A stretch of 64,000 nt of DNA from Heterocephalus glaber (GCF_000247695.1 NW_004624795.1:11838362-11902361); one strand, 5' to 3'; shown: positions 1-12,676, counted from the stretch's first letter. Notes: a model not told the origin generated them from the sequence alone. Translations and numbers: made by a program.

Positions 1-170
1 AAAAAGAGAGAGAAAGGGGCTGAGTCCCATACAACCCCACTGACCCAAAGACCTTCCAGCAGGACCCCCTCTTAGAGTTTCTACCACCTTCCGACGAGTC
101 CCAAGCTGGAGACCAAGCCTTTAACCCATGGATCTTTGGAAGCCCTGAGGATCCAAACCATAGCATAAAA
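1..170 (-). repeat. MaLR-type LTR, 5' part, cut by window edge
   Basis: Read on the minus strand it begins near TATGGTTTGGATCCTCAGG and runs through a GGTGG-rich segment. It matches the start of the LTR family also seen at 9,855, 27,053, 32,652, 39,004, 40,572 and 47,376. The family name is inferred from general resemblance. Confidence 0.55.
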
Positions 171-255
171 CAAAAAGGAGAGGTGCAAAGAATGCAAGTT
201 ATTTTCTCCAAAAGAAAACCCCAGTGAACAAGTGAGCATATAAAAATACAGATCA

Positions 256-334
256 GGGCCGGGATTTAGCTTAGTGGTTCCGCCGCCTGCCTGTGAAGCA
301 CAAGGACCCGAGTTTGATCCCCAGTACAAAAAAA

Positions 335-338
<4 letters not shown>
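256..338 (+). mobile_element. ID-type SINE
   Basis: tRNA-derived body GGGATTTAGCTTAGTGG to GTTTGATCCCCAGTAC, followed by an A-run. Pol III A and B boxes are recognisable. Confidence 0.9.

Positions 339-384
<46 letters not shown>
339..384 (+). repeat. (AT)n microsatellite
   Basis: About 23 uninterrupted AT units directly after the A-tail of the preceding ID SINE, so it probably grew from that tail. Confidence 0.97.
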
Positions 385-387
<3 letters not shown>

Positions 388-775
388 AACCCCTCTAAGG
401 AGCAGGGCAATGCAAATTCAAACAATGGGCCCATCAATCGGCTGGAAAAATTAATCCATCTGCCTATACTGCATGTAGATAAGGATGTGGTCAGATGTTG
501 GTACACCACTGATGAGAGAGGATGGGCTAGTGGGACCCTTTGGAAAACAACATATCAACAGTCAATAATACTGAAGATGTCCAGGGCCAGGGATTTAGCT
601 CAGTGGTTTTGCTGCCTGCTGCGCAAGTGCAAGGACCCGGGTTCAATCCCTGGTACCAAAAAAAAAAAAATTGAAGATGTCCAAACAGCACAACCCAACA
701 ATTTCATCTTTTAATGTGAACCACAGAAAAGTCTTATAAGTGTGAGCATTTGTACATGATGGCATTTTTTATATG
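385..775 (+). mobile_element. Degraded L1 3' remnant, split by an ID SINE
   Basis: Segments such as GCAATGCAAATTCAAACAA and CCCAACAATTTCATCTTTTA resemble the L1 ORF2 end and 3' region. An ID SINE at 584-671 interrupts it. Confidence 0.5.
584..671 (+). mobile_element. ID SINE with 12-bp target-site duplication
   Basis: Full ID body with A-tail. TGAAGATGTCCA occurs exactly at 572-583 and again at 672-683, so the insertion is well bounded. Confidence 0.95.
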
Positions 776-839
776 CCAAAAGGGGGGGGGAGGGAGGAAG
801 GGAGCAAGGGGGAGAGAGAGAGAGAAGAAAAGAAAGGAC

Positions 840-1275
840 CTAAATGTTCAGTAGTGGGACAGGAAGGTCGGCATGGCTAAAACTGCCTGAGAGAGGAGGC
901 GGGACAAATTCCCAACACATGCGCAGCACAGTTCCCAAAGCCCTACATGTGAACTTCTCGAAAGAACTCGAGCAGATTTTCCATAGGATGGCCTAGACCT
1001 GACATCAGCTCAAGGAGTGGGGGATACAAAAAGGACAGTCCACATTGAGTTTTTGTCAGTGTTCTCTCTTGCATGGTAGCTTGCCCTCACTCTGTAGAGT
1101 GCACTTCTTTTCCTACTTTTACTTGGCCTGAACTTGCTCTGTAGAACCTGTTTCTTTTCCTACCTTTCATAAAACTTTGCTACCATTTGCACTTGTCTTG
1201 ACCAGTTCTTTTCTCAGGACAGAAAGAACCTAGAAATCACCTCCAGAAGGAGACTCCAGCACCCCAAAATCTGGT
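840..1275 (+). mobile_element. Possible solo ERV LTR
   Basis: A purine-rich lead-in (781-835), a promoter-like middle, CATAAA near 1,168 as a weak poly(A) signal, and a CT-rich tail resemble an LTR. No internal retroviral genes lie next to it. The family is not identified. Confidence 0.4.
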
Positions 1276-1289
1276 AACCATAGAAGAAT

Positions 1290-1740
1290 GATTAAACTAT
1301 AGTACTTTAGCAGCTCTTTGGTTCCAGCTAATAGTAATTGACTCTAATTAAATAGGAAAAAGAGGATGCTTTGGAAGGACAACAAGAAAGCCACAGGTCT
1401 CACAGAAGACCAAGCTATAGCGGAACTGGAAGCAAACATAACCCTTCTAAAACAGAGATCCCATGGAAGGACTTTGGGAGAGGAAGGACGTGGTATTTGG
1501 GGACCAGTGTCAGAGCACGTGGCCCATTCCTCTGGAGCAGTTTCTCGATGGCACCATGGGGATGTGGGGCTGGCTGAGTCCTTGTTGCAGGGGCCATCCT
1601 GTGTGTTGTACAATGTTTCACAGCATCTCTGACTGCTATCCACTAGGTACCAGGAGCACGCTCCCACCAGCAATGACAATCAAATCTGTCTGCAGACAAA
1701 TACCCGCTAGGAGCAAAACGAGTCTCTAAGGGTGGTCTCT
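1290..1740. other. Unassigned noncoding stretch
   Basis: Short overlapping reading frames on both strands have no family resemblance. No repeat or gene recognised. Confidence 0.5.
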
Positions 1741-1759
1741 TAGCAGCAGAGTTAACAGC

Positions 1760-1890
1760 AGCTGGCTTCTTGCTAGAAATGCAAATTCTCAAGCCCCACC
1801 CCAGACCTGCTGAATCAGATGTGCCATCGTTTTCACCAACCAGGCAGGTGAGTATGCTGCTCCCCCAAGCTGTAGAACCGCTGTTTCAGA
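1760..1890 (+). mobile_element. MER-type hAT-Charlie remnant
   Basis: AAATGCAAATTCTCAAGCCC followed by CACCCCAGACCTGCTGAATC matches the common core of nonautonomous hAT elements of the MER3/MER20/MER58 type. Confidence 0.6.
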
Positions 1891-2219
1891 GCTGTGCCCT
1901 AGGATGACCCAGCTGCGACTTCCCTCCAGGCCTGTCCATGGCCTCTCAAGATTGAAAGGCATGGGACTTAGGCTGGGGTGGATCACATGCCCTCTCTGGC
2001 TTTATGTAGAACTCCATAGACTAGAGAGGGAGGCGGTTTCCCTACAGCTAGGGGTGGTGGCTGCTGCTTTCAGAAAATAGATAGGAAGGATGCTAGGCTG
2101 GGTCTCTTCTGGAGCACTGGGTAGGAGACTTGACCAGCATTCATGGTGCTGTTGAGCCTCAGGGAGACCTCTGGCAGTCCCAGGAGGCTCCCTTCAGAGG
2201 TATCTGTGAACTAAAGGCA

Positions 2220-2335
2220 AAAGCTAAATTCACTCCTTGCCAACTGCATAACCTCAGCATCTCCAAGCCTCAATTTCCTTCTCAGTACGTGGGAATAATC
2301 CTCACCCCGTAAAACTGCTGTGAGGGTAAAATATC
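2220..2335 (+). repeat. MIR fragment
   Basis: Contains CCTCAGCATCTCCAAGCCTC, then a degraded CTCAGTTTCC/GTGGGAATAAT core and TGTGAGGGTAAAAT, as in the 3' half of MIR. Confidence 0.65.
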
Positions 2336-2549
2336 ATGCTTAGGTGGAATACAAAACATTTATTTTTATGGGAAAGCTTCAGGTTTGAAACAGTGAGCAG
2401 GGTGAGTGGTCAGGGGAGGCAATGGATTGCAAAGACCTTTTTCCAGCATTTGGAAAAAAAATCAAATAGGCCTGCTGTGTCAGATCCCTTCCACTGCCGG
2501 TTAAAGCCTCAGCAATATGAATTCTCATCTCTCCACAGCAGTATAATGA

Positions 2550-2790
2550 TACCTTACGTTTATGTGGTGTGTTAGGGTTTGCAAAGTGCTCTCTCAAGCA
2601 TCATCTTATTGGATTTGGGCCTTCCCATATCCCTGGGAGGCAAGGAGCACCAGCATGCAGATTCCCATCTGGTAGAAGAGGAAACTGAGAATCAGAATGA
2701 TGAAATCTTGACCATGATCGCAGAGCCAGCAAGCTCTGGAGCAAGAGCCACCGTAGACCAAGGAGCATCTCCCAGCTCTGCACTGTGAGC
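2550..2790 (-). repeat. MIR fragment
   Basis: Plus-strand GAAGAGGAAACTGAGAATCA and CGCAGAGCCAGCAAGCTC are the reverse of the MIR core. Confidence 0.65.
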
Positions 2791-2939
2791 CCGAGAAAAG
2801 ATGCCTCACTATGGCGATACACGATCTAGGAGGCCTTCGTGAAGCACATACCTACGAACATCCAAAAGTGACTAAGGACGGGTGAGCATACCCACAGCGC
2901 CCTTCCTGTACTTGGAGTGTCCTAATTCAGAGATGGGCA

Positions 2940-3357
2940 ACTGGAGACACCCTGGGGCGATCGGCATGCAGAGAGTTTTGTTTAGCAGCTTGATATCTTT
3001 CCCAAACACACCACCACGCGGCTGATGCCACCCCATCTAATCTCTACATCGCCGTCCTTTTGTCCCACAAGATTCCCATTCCTGAGAAGGAGCATCTCAT
3101 TGGCTGAGCCTAAGACAGCGCCTATGCCTGGGCCTCTGGGAACATACATAAGAAGCTCCTTACTCATCTTCAATAGTTGGGTCCTCCATCTCACAGCTGC
3201 CCAGTGTGACCTTGTACTATGCAAACGTAGGCTGAAAGAAGGTGAGTACATGTAGAGATCCAGCCCGCCTCTGCTCCCCAAGTCCCTGTCCCCCTGCAGG
3301 GCTTGATAAATAAAGCTGCACTTCAGCCTTCTCACCTGAGCACCTTTGTGCCATGTA
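2940..3357 (+). other. LTR-like segment, uncertain
   Basis: Ends with AATAAAGCTGCACTTCAGCC and CT-rich sequence, as in many LTR R/U5 regions. No clear 5' border and no duplication seen. Confidence 0.25.
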
Positions 3358-3404
3358 CAACACACACACACACACGCACACACACAGACACACACACACA
3401 CACG
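3358..3404 (+). repeat. Imperfect (CA)n microsatellite
   Basis: CA repeat with single G interruptions. Frames through it encode only periodic Thr/His or Val/Cys and are not genes. Confidence 0.95.
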
Positions 3405-4214
3405 CTAGCCATTTCTATAGAAGACTGGACAATATTAACCCCTTCCCACATGGCAACAATGGAGGGAACCAAGGCGTAGCTACCCTCCTTGGTCAGGGCA
3501 CACATTCTACATATCACAACACTCCCCGCCTGACTTGCTCTCCTTGTTTGTGTTACCCATACAGCCCTGAAGGCATTCAAGTTTATGACCCTTGTCTTAA
3601 ACAAGAAATTTTTTTACATTGGTTTATCCACGTAATTAGTTTCATGGTCTATTTCTGAATGGCATTTTTTCTTTCCCACCCAACCCCCTTTCCCAGCACT
3701 CCTGGTTAATCTAGTTATTTTTACTTTACTTCCTTCTAAAAATACATACAATACAACAAGATTTCAAAAAAAAAAAAAGTGAGACTCCTGGTAATCTCTG
3801 GAATGTGGGAAAGGACTTTTACCACAAAGTTATATTAAGAAGTTTAATTATCAAAAAATTACTGTATAATAAATATATCAAACATTGAGTATGTACACTG
3901 TATATATACTCGGAGAATTCCTGGGCAACCTCAGACTATAAACCTACTCAGCTCTCCCACAACCTCAACCGACTCTTTATGCCTTTGCTGTGACTGGCCT
4001 GGCACAGCCAGAGGACCACTTGTTTCTGCACAGCCCCCCATCTTTCCCAGGAACCACTAGATGGGCAGAGTTTTTGAGGCAGTCAGAAAGACTTGCTCAG
4101 CTCACCCCAGGGAATATGATCATTTCTCCTCTTTCCTGCTGGCACCAGCCACCTTCCAATTTATTTGTCCACTTCCTACATTTTAGGAAGTCAGGGGGCT
4201 CTAAGTTGCTATTG

Positions 4215-4640
4215 TGGGTTGTCTCTGTCAGCTAGTGCTGCATAACAAATCGCCACAAACATCACAACGGCCTATAATAAGTACTTCTCAACTCTATGCC
4301 TGGGAGCACACGAGGTGACTTTGCTTCATGCCAAAGCAATCCAGGTCACCTGGGGCAGCATGGTTCCTCGTGGCTCTCATCCTATTGGACCCATGTCATA
4401 GTTTTCTCATGGAAGTGGCAGAAGTATAAGACAGCAAGCTCACAAGCACATTTTAACCCCTGCTAATGTCACAGTAACTGACATCTCACTTGCCAAATCA
4501 CATGAAGTGGAAAAGCCCAAAGTTAAGGGCAAGGAAGTATACTTGCCCCATGGAGATGGATGGGAGGGGAAAGGAGGGAATGTTTACAGACGAGGCCTAC
4601 TTTTCTGCCCTTTGGATCACATGCTAAATGGACTCATCCA
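4215..4640 (+). repeat. Ancient interspersed repeat, probably LTR-derived
   Basis: Starts with a phrase like GCTAGTGCTGCATAACAAAT and includes a CACATGAAGTGGAAAAGCCC block typical of old mammalian LTR consensus sequences. Exact family uncertain. Confidence 0.4.
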
Positions 4641-4719
4641 TCCCTAAGACACATGGAGGTCCTTATCCGATCCTGGTATTGAGCTGCAAACCCAGAATCT
4701 CATGATGTACATCAGCTCT

Positions 4720-7700
4720 CACTGAGGCTCTTCTTGACTTCAGATCAAAAAGACAGGTGGTTCTCTCACTCATACCCAAAACCACTGCAAGAACACTCTC
4801 ATTTGGAAAGAGAAAGAATGGAAAGCACACAGCACTCACTAATCGGCAGCAATTTTGACATCGTGCTGGGAATGTTTTGCCAGGTCCTCCACCAAGGAAG
4901 CAGACTGTAGCCTGGTCTGCTCAGTTCTGCACCCTCAGAGTAGCCCCCCAGTCCTTTCTTCTAGGGCTCTTGGTTCTGTCTTCTGAAGTCCTCCCTGCCA
5001 TCAGCTTTGGCCAATTTGGAAGAGCAACTGAAGAGTGTGACAACACTGAGAGAGACCACACTGTCATCTGTTTCCTGCCTATGGAAAGTGTGCACCCAGA
5101 AATGTGTTCATACCTCCGCCAGCCTCATTTTCTTCTGCATCATTCTGGTGGCCATTCTGACAGTCTGCTCTCTGAAAGACTTTGTTGATCATCTGCAAAA
5201 CTGGTTCCACTCAACTCCAGGCAACCAAAGCCATATGCACAATTCTTATAGAGACATTCCTCTCTTTTTCTCTCTAGACTCACACCTTTAATTTTTCTAG
5301 TCTTTTGTCCAGCTGAAAGTACAGCAGACTCTCCCTGCCCACAGAGGGACACAACTTAGGGGAAGTCGAGATCAAAAAGCTAAAAGAAACTAATGCAAGT
5401 GAGCAAAAAACTTTCACTGAGCTTCCTGGCACAAAAAATAATTAGATGCACAATTACAAGTTGCATGCTAGTCTGTTAGATATCTTTTTCCTAGGGAGCA
5501 TCAAAAATAGTAAAATTCAGATAGAGAAAATGTCCTATGCACTGCAGACAGCTTCCCAGAGGTCTCAGAACTCAATAATGACCTTGAGATTAGAAAGAGT
5601 GGCCTGTCAGAGCTTGTGTGAACCTCAACCAAGAAGATATCCTATGCTAATGGCAGTTTCCTGTTTCCTGGGAGAGAAAGGAAGTTAGGTTGGTGAAAAA
5701 AGAGAAGGTGTTTAAAATAACTTCCGAGAGAGAGAAACTCAAGATTTACCCAAGTGGATTTTATTTGTTTTTCAAGTTGCAAAAACTGAGAAGAATAAAA
5801 TATTAATGGGCTCACTTAACTGCAGAGCAGGAAGAAGATGTGTTATTTCAGTAGTTCCTGGACGTGTTCATTTGCCAGTTTGTTGTCTGTCCTCTGGTGA
5901 CTTTGGGGTGCTGTGAGGACTGATAGCTGAGGGCTGAGGTGGGGGTCTGTTTTCTGAGTGTGTTGGGGAGCTAAAATTCCTGGGTGCTCCCACATGAGGT
6001 TTGGGGAGGGTCATCAGTGCCAGCCATGGCCCTAAGAGCAAGAGGCGGTCTTGTCCTCTCCAGTGTAAGAGGGACAGGGTGTGTGCCAGAGGGGGAGACT
6101 GTGACGCTAATGCTAGACAACATCAAAGAGAGACACTTCTTTTACGTGTGGTGCGGGGCTGGGTTCCTGGGACAATTCGTTTCCAGACTCTGTCTACTCA
6201 TGGCCTCTGTAAAACAGGTCAACCCTCCGGTGAATAGTTTACATCTTTGCTTTTTGTTCCAGAAGCCAGGTTTCAAAGCTCTGTGGCTGCTACAGGAGGA
6301 CAAGGAGATGCAGGCATCACATTCCTGGCATATCCTCATAGGAATTCCAGGAAAGCGAGTGTACTCTCAGCTCAGAGCTAGCTGCATATGACGCCACTCT
6401 CCCCGCTTCAGCTATGTTGGGCTTGAAGTGGAGGTGGGGGCTCAGGGAAAGAAAGAAAGACCTCGAGCTTACTGGATTCCAAAGGTGGTGATGCGACAGC
6501 ACCATGGAGCCAATACCACCAGCACAAGAGGCAGTTCTGTCTCTTCGCCCTGTGTCCTGCCTGGGTCGTGGCCCAGTACGGAAGCCAAGACTTGGTCAAA
6601 CTCTTTCCTGGATTCCCAGCTGAGTCTCCCTGTCCTGGATTACCCGCATCTTCTCTGTTTACTAAAAGAGCTTGGTGAGCTCAGTGAGGGAGGCTGAACA
6701 GGAAGCAATGGGAAGCCTAAATACCAGCATGTCTGGTCTGGTCCATGGCAGGCACTGTAGCTCTAAAGCCTGCATCCCTCCGTTCCCAAATACCCACTGT
6801 CCACCCACCACAGTCCAAGGGGCCCCAGGGCTGGAAAGGAGAATCATGGTGCTGAGAATGGTTAGAATGGAGGAAACGCCACCAATGTAGCCTGAAGGCA
6901 GGTCTCTCCAGCTGGGGGATCCTGAAGAGTGGCCAGAAAACAAGCTGGAGCCAGTGAGTTAGTAAAGCAATCAAAGAACAAACTCAAGCCCGCTCTTAGC
7001 ACTGACCCCCAGGAGGGTGAAGGTTTGGGACAGAGGGCAGCAAACTTCATCAAGACATCCTAAGGGCCCATCCCCAGGACACTGCGGAACTTGGGGCAGC
7101 CTCCCTGCTGGGACCAGGCATCCTTGGTAAGCAAGGAAATCATCAAAGGCTCCAGCAGCAGGAATGCCCCAGCCATTAGACAGGAGAAGACAGATTTCCC
7201 CTACAACATGCTTTTAAAGGAGGCTCATTTACCTTCATGGGCCCCAGGAAAGCCCGCGAGGTAGGTGCCATCCAGGAAGCCCGAATGCTTTAAGATCAGC
7301 ACGGTTTAATGCAGCATAAGAGCCTTCGGTCAGACCCAGAAACGACTTCCTGACTGTAAGGGCTTATTGGACCATGAAAGAGGACTCCTAGAGAGACTGT
7401 GAAATCGCCTTCACTCTGGGATTTTAGATTCTCCTTTCTGTAGGCAGCAGATTGCCGGCCAGCCCAGCGGCGGGCACAGGGCTTAGACGACTTCTCAAGC
7501 CCCTTCCCCTCAGTCCGGGAGGCACTTCCCATCTAAGAACCTTTTCTAGGTGGAAAATCAGGTCCAGAGAATGGATGGGGCAGCAAGTATTAAAATATGC
7601 CTAAGTTGCTCTTATGGACACAAGGCCAGCAAGGGTAGGATGGAGAGGGTAGGATGAAGCCTTCACGTTTCGCTGTTTTATTTTATTTTCCAGAGAAGAC

Positions 7701-8430
7701 TTGGCTGGGTAGCAGGTACTGGATCTTCACCTACTGGCTAAGAAATATTCTCAGCCTAGAAGCCATTTTAATATTTTAAATATGTGGGATTTCTCCAGTT
7801 TTGCAACAGCTGTAGGATACAAAATACAATCCATTTCTCTCCAATCTTGGGACAGATCTGCAGTATCAAGTGGAGATTCAGGGTGGTAGGAGGCTGGAGG
7901 GGCAGAGCACGCATTTTCCTCATGTTGTGGCACTTTTTTTAAAATATCAAAAAAAATTTTAATATCATTTTTTAAAAATACCCTTGCAGTCCATGGGGAG
8001 CTGTGGATTTGATATCAGCAGAATATCTTAGAGCTTTGGAAATGCCCCCGAAACATAAATACACAGTACCTCAGTGACAGGGTCAGATGCAGACAGGCTG
8101 TGAGTCTGAACAGCTGGATGCTGACATTCCCTGGTTCAAGAAGGGCACAAGGGAGGCAGAGTGGGGGAGGAGGGAACCCTTTCATCTGGGGGCTCCAGGC
8201 TTGTCACCCTTCCCCAGGGCCATCCTTACAGAGCTGGCTAACACGACACACCACCCAGGACCACAGCCTGCCCGGGGAAGTGAGTCCTCACCTTCCTTGA
8301 TATCCACTGGGCACTTACACAGCTCCAGGAAGTGAGCTGTGAAGTTGGCCCTCAGTGGCACAAGTGACCCTGGTCGTACCTGACCTTGCCTTTCTGCTAG
8401 ATTCTTACTCTTAGTGATTTAGGGAGCACA
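4720..8430. other. Mostly unique noncoding DNA
   Basis: About 3.7 kb with no SINE or L1 that I can recognise and no reading frame resembling a known protein. AT-rich patches occur at 7,930-7,980. Possible gene-desert sequence flanking C17orf67. Confidence 0.5.
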
Positions 8431-8435
8431 GAACT

Positions 8436-8560
8436 ATTCACTCACTCATTCATTCACTCATCCAATACACATAGTAAATATCCCTTGCACTCTTCCCAAG
8501 AGCTCAAAATGCAACAATGTACCAAAGGCCCTGCTCTTACATGAGCACAGCAGTAAAGGA
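8436..8560 (-). repeat. L2 3' end
   Basis: CACTCATTCATTCACTCATC followed by AATATCCCTTGCACTC and the CAGCAGTAAAGGAAC phrase are the reverse of the L2 3' end (GAATGAATGA terminus). Confidence 0.65.
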
Positions 8561-8994
8561 ACCCATAAGGAACAATGATATATGACGGAAATAGATCAAG
8601 AGAGGGTAGAATTTTTATATTTATTATCAATAAGGATTTTTAAATTTATATACACATACACATATTTATATAATTTCAAATATTGGTGAATGCCGTGATG
8701 GAAACAAATCAGGGCCCAGCCAGGCAGAGATGGAAGGAAGCCCAGCCTTTCTCAGGTACCTGGGGAAGTGCTCTCTGTGACTCCTCAACTGAAATTTGCA
8801 CCACCAGAACCCAGCCCAGTCCCTGAAAACTAGGGAAGGGTGCTCCAGGCAAAGCGTCTGGTGGGTGTCAAGGCTGTTGGGGAGCAAGGAGCTTGGTGTG
8901 TTCACGGGCAGAAAGAAGGGCAGCATAGCTGGGCATGGAAAGGGCAGATCCACCCAGAATTTGCACCAGGTACAAATGTACAGAGCAGCTGCAT

Positions 8995-9110
8995 GTGCAC
9001 TGAGCACCTATTCTGTACCAGCTACTGCTCTCTTCACTGGAAAACCACCAGGCACAAACACAAACGTGGTCCTGCTCATGCACAACACAGACAACAAGGA
9101 AGTGCACAGT
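8995..9110 (-). repeat. L2 fragment
   Basis: GCACTGAGCACCTATTCTGT and CCAGCTACTGCTCTC are the reverse of the L2 terminal segment. Confidence 0.5.
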
Positions 9111-9524
9111 TGTAAGTGCAATAATCAGCAAGCCAGGAAGGCTGACAGGGCTTTGGGAGACCAACAGCAGGACGGTGGCCTGGCTGGGGAGGGCAGCATG
9201 GATCCCCTAAGGCAGCCAAGGCTGGGCTGCAACATGGACAGCTAGGGGGAGCCAGCCATTGAGAAGAAAGCACAGGGTTCCAGGCAAAAGGAACAACTGA
9301 GCCAAGCTCTGGGTTGGCAGGGGCAGCACAGATGTGAGGGACTAAAAGGAAGCCAAAGTGACCGCCAGAGGAAAAGAGCCGTCAGGAGAGAAGGACAGAG
9401 TATGGCAGAGGCTGGACCACTGAGGGCCTTCCTTGTGCCCACATCAAGAGTTTGGGAGCAGGAAGTGTTAAAGATCTACGCAGGGAGGCTTGGAAGACAA
9501 TCTTGTCAGTCTCTTGAAGGTAAG

Positions 9525-9605
9525 GATGCATTCAACAAGCATTTGCTGGGCTTCTTGTGTGTACAAAATGCTCTCCTGGGTACTATAGTGGAAGAGGCCC
9601 CAACA
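9525..9605 (-). repeat. L2 fragment
   Basis: GCATTCAACAAGCATTTGCT followed by a degraded TGTGTACAAAATGCTC matches the reversed L2 3' end. Confidence 0.6.
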
Positions 9606-9639
9606 ACTAAGACTCTTACCGAGCAGTGGAGCAGACTAC

Positions 9640-9780
9640 AACCATTTATTGTAGAAGCAGCCCTGGACTTGGCCATTGAAGGCATGGGTTCAAGTTCCAG
9701 CTCTGCCCCTTACTGAGCAACCCAGAGTTCCTCAAGCACAGGTGACTGAATTTAATTATCCTGGATCCTTGCACCTGGCA
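9640..9780 (+). repeat. MIR fragment
   Basis: GGGTTCAAGTTCCAGCTCTG followed by CCCCTTACTGAGCAA is the MIR tRNA-derived core in forward orientation. Confidence 0.75.
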
Positions 9781-9854
9781 AACAGGAAGGCTGACGTACT
9801 TAGAAGGGTCATGTGTCCGTGGATAACATTAATAAGCCTAATAGTTTGTCTTAC

Positions 9855-10203
9855 TTTCTTCATCACTGAGACAAGATATCTGACATACAGGGCTTAAAAG
9901 GAGGAGAAGCTTGTTTTGGCTCACAGTTTGTGGATGTTTCAGTCCGCGGTCTGGGGCTCCAATGCAGGACAGCGCAGCCGACGGAAACGGCCAAGGAGAG
10001 CTGCTCGGGGCCTAGCAACTGGAAAGCAGAGAGGATGAAGGGAGGAGAAGCAGAGGGAGACACACCTTTCCAGGCCACACCCTCCAGTGACCCGCCTGTC
10101 CCAATCAGACAGCACCGAACAGCAAGTCAAGGCTCTGTCCCCAAACCCAATCACCTTCCAAACACACGAGGCTTTGAGGGTCATTGTAGATTTAAACTGT
10201 AAC
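9855..10203 (-). mobile_element. MaLR-type solo LTR, near complete
   Basis: Read on the minus strand it starts near GTTACAGTTTAAATCTACA, passes a GTGATTGGG block and ends near TCAGTGATGAAGAAAGTAAG. It shares layout with the other family copies in the window. No retroviral genes are attached. Confidence 0.65.
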
Positions 10204-10204
10204 A

Positions 10205-10318
10205 CGGTTATTTAGTACTTTACCACTTTGATGATCTTTCACTGATCTTCCCTGGAGAGTATTTTATTCTCACAACAACCGTGTAAGGTGGATTCAGGGC
10301 TAACTACTTCATTTACAG
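10205..10318 (-). repeat. MIR fragment
   Basis: TATTCTCACAACAACCGTGT followed by AAGGTGGATT is the reversed MIR tail (TGTTGTGAGGAT segment). Confidence 0.6.
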
Positions 10319-10356
10319 GGTCTGGTGCAAAGTGAAACGTGTACCTCTTTGTACAA

Positions 10357-10442
10357 TTTTTTTTTTTTGGTACCGGGGATCAAACTTGGGTCCTTGCGCA
10401 TGCGCAGCAGGCGGTGAACCAACTGAGCTAAATCCCCAGCCC
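10357..10442 (-). mobile_element. ID SINE
   Basis: Poly(T), then GGTACCGGGGATCAAACTTG through AACTGAGCTAAATCCCCAGC: a full reversed ID element. Confidence 0.95.
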
Positions 10443-11228
10443 TATTTGGACAAATATTAAAAAGAATTTGAAGGCAACAACAGCAGAACATTAAACCAAG
10501 TGCAGGAATGTTGTAAATACAAGGTACTATGTACCTTAGACATACTTGCATGAGCCTGAGGCCAGCACTGGCTAAATCCACTGTGCAGAGGAAAAACTGA
10601 GGCAAGATAAAGGCCTCTGCCAAAGTCACTCAGCAAGCAACCAATGGAGAAAAGTTTCACAATAAACCTAGCCTTCTGAGTCTAGGTCTTTCTGGACAGT
10701 CAGCTGCCCCAAGACCTGGTGGATAGAATGTGCTCTACTCACCACAGATGTAAGTAGACCACCATAACACTCAGGGTGGTAAGCTCTACCACAAGGGCAA
10801 AGTCATGGCACCTAAACAAAGGTGACAGAGCAAAGAAGACCCTATGCTACCCTGGGACTGCTAGAGGGGACTCTGGAAAGGGTTCCTGGATAAAGAAGAA
10901 AAGTGGAAAGCAGATATCACAAGCAGAAGTAACAACACAGACAGGAGCCAGAAACTGTATATTGCACTCACGGGGACAGAAGTATTCAATAGGCCAGAGA
11001 ACCCAGGTCAAGAAGTAGCAAGTGACAAACTTGGAGAGAGATAAGGCCCTAGCCGATTGGGCGGGCCATGCTGAGGACAGGGGACTTGAAGCTACAGCAA
11101 CCAAGCTGCTACCAAGGAGTCTTGGGCCTAGAAGTGACATGATTGGAGAATAGCTCTTCTTAGGTATTCATCAAAATGAAAACTAAGGCTTCAAAATTTA
11201 CAGACACTAAGTCCAGGTAGAAGAATTC

Positions 11229-11312
11229 TTTTTTTTTTGGTACTGGGGACCAAACTTGGGACCTTGTGCTTGCAAGGCATGCACCAGAACCACTGAGCTA
11301 AATCCCTGGCCC
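11229..11312 (-). mobile_element. ID SINE with 10-bp target-site duplication
   Basis: Poly(T) and a reversed ID body. AGAAGAATTC is present exactly at 11219-11228 and 11313-11322. Confidence 0.95.
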
Positions 11313-11339
11313 AGAAGAATTCATACTAATTTTCAAAAG

Positions 11340-12660
11340 TCTTCAGGTCAACAAAACCTTAAATATACTTTCTCCAGAGTCCTTTCCTCCTCTCCACATT
11401 CCCACTATCATCCTGCTGCTGTTTAATTCTAAAAGCAACATGGGTTTCAAGAGAAATGGAATGGGTCTGGTCCTGGTTTGTTCACCCTTGAATCCTCAAG
11501 CATGCTGTTTTGTAAGAAACCGTGGACTTCCAAGACACCCTCGCAAGCTCCCTTAGACAGCATTTTTATTTTGAATCAGGAAATTGTATTTTGCCAGAAC
11601 TTTATGTTCGAGTTCAATGTTAATGTCAGAACCCACGAAATGTGAGTGGGTTCTAAATTTGGAAAAACATGTTCTCCAATCTCGCCCCAAAGCATTCCTT
11701 CAGCTATTGACTTTGGAGGCAACTTCTCTATACCGTGTGGCTGTCTGTTGTTTGCTCAGAATGACACACAGAGTCTCCAAACTCGTGAGGTGCTTGCTCA
11801 GCAGATCAATGCGTCATTGTCCCCCATAATCTGCTTTGGTGGCACACCACAGAGGAAATCCAAGAGATAGGCGGCTTGCTTTCTTAGCAAAGCTGCTGGG
11901 CTGAGTCTTGTTTCCATGCAATTTGTCTGCCCTGACTTAAACTTTGACTCCTTAGCAGTGTCCTTTCTGAGCTATTTGCACTGGGAACAGAGTGCCTAAA
12001 AAGATTTATTTAAAAAAAAAAAAAAAAAAAGAGCCAAGTGTCATTTTTAGAAAGGCGAGACACCCAACACATCCTACTCTGAGACGATTTCTTTGACAGC
12101 TTGTGATGTTGCCTGAATGGTAAATATGCCCTCAGACTCCAAGTAAATAGTCTATGGCATGTAACTTGGGTATAAAAGAGGAAATTTTACACAACTTGGC
12201 CACAGACGCCTTGTCATTTCCCAGAAAATTAGAGGGTCTTTCAGTGACCCCATAAATATATCACACGAGTATTCTTCCACAACTTCAGCAACATATGGGA
12301 CCTGTTTTGATAGAGTTTTCTATTTCCCAGAGATAGCGGGCCAGGGTTTGACACGGGGGGAAGGGCAAGACCTAGGCCATTGCTCCCAGAAACGGAAGCC
12401 AGGGCTTTCCACCTCTGGGCATCTGAAAGACACTTTGTTAAAACCAAGCATCTCATTGCTGGAGGGAGCCAGGAAGGAGACTGGATGAATGCTAATTTCT
12501 TTATTGGGTGGCCCTTGGGCTAAAGCACAAAGATATTAAAGGATTAGCTGAAAGGGAGGTTCAGCTGGAATCACAGGCCAGCGCTGTGGGTTCTGAACAG
12601 CATTCTTTTGCCTGTAGAATGAATCAGAGAGGCTAGAAATGAGAGGAAGATTTCATAGCC
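11340..12660. other. Repeat-poor unique stretch
   Basis: About 1.3 kb without a recognisable repeat, broken only by a poly(A) run near 12,011-12,030. No protein-like frame. Possible conserved noncoding DNA. Confidence 0.45.
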
Positions 12661-12676
12661 ACCCTAAGCAACTCTT

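Noticed and set aside
584..660. tRNA-like A and B boxes that could be read as a tRNA gene
   Set aside because: They recur dozens of times with A-tails and target duplications, so they are ID SINEs and not functional tRNAs.
2940..3357. Possible LTR with AATAAAGCTGCACTT end
   Set aside because: No border repeats or family match by eye; kept only as a low-confidence feature.
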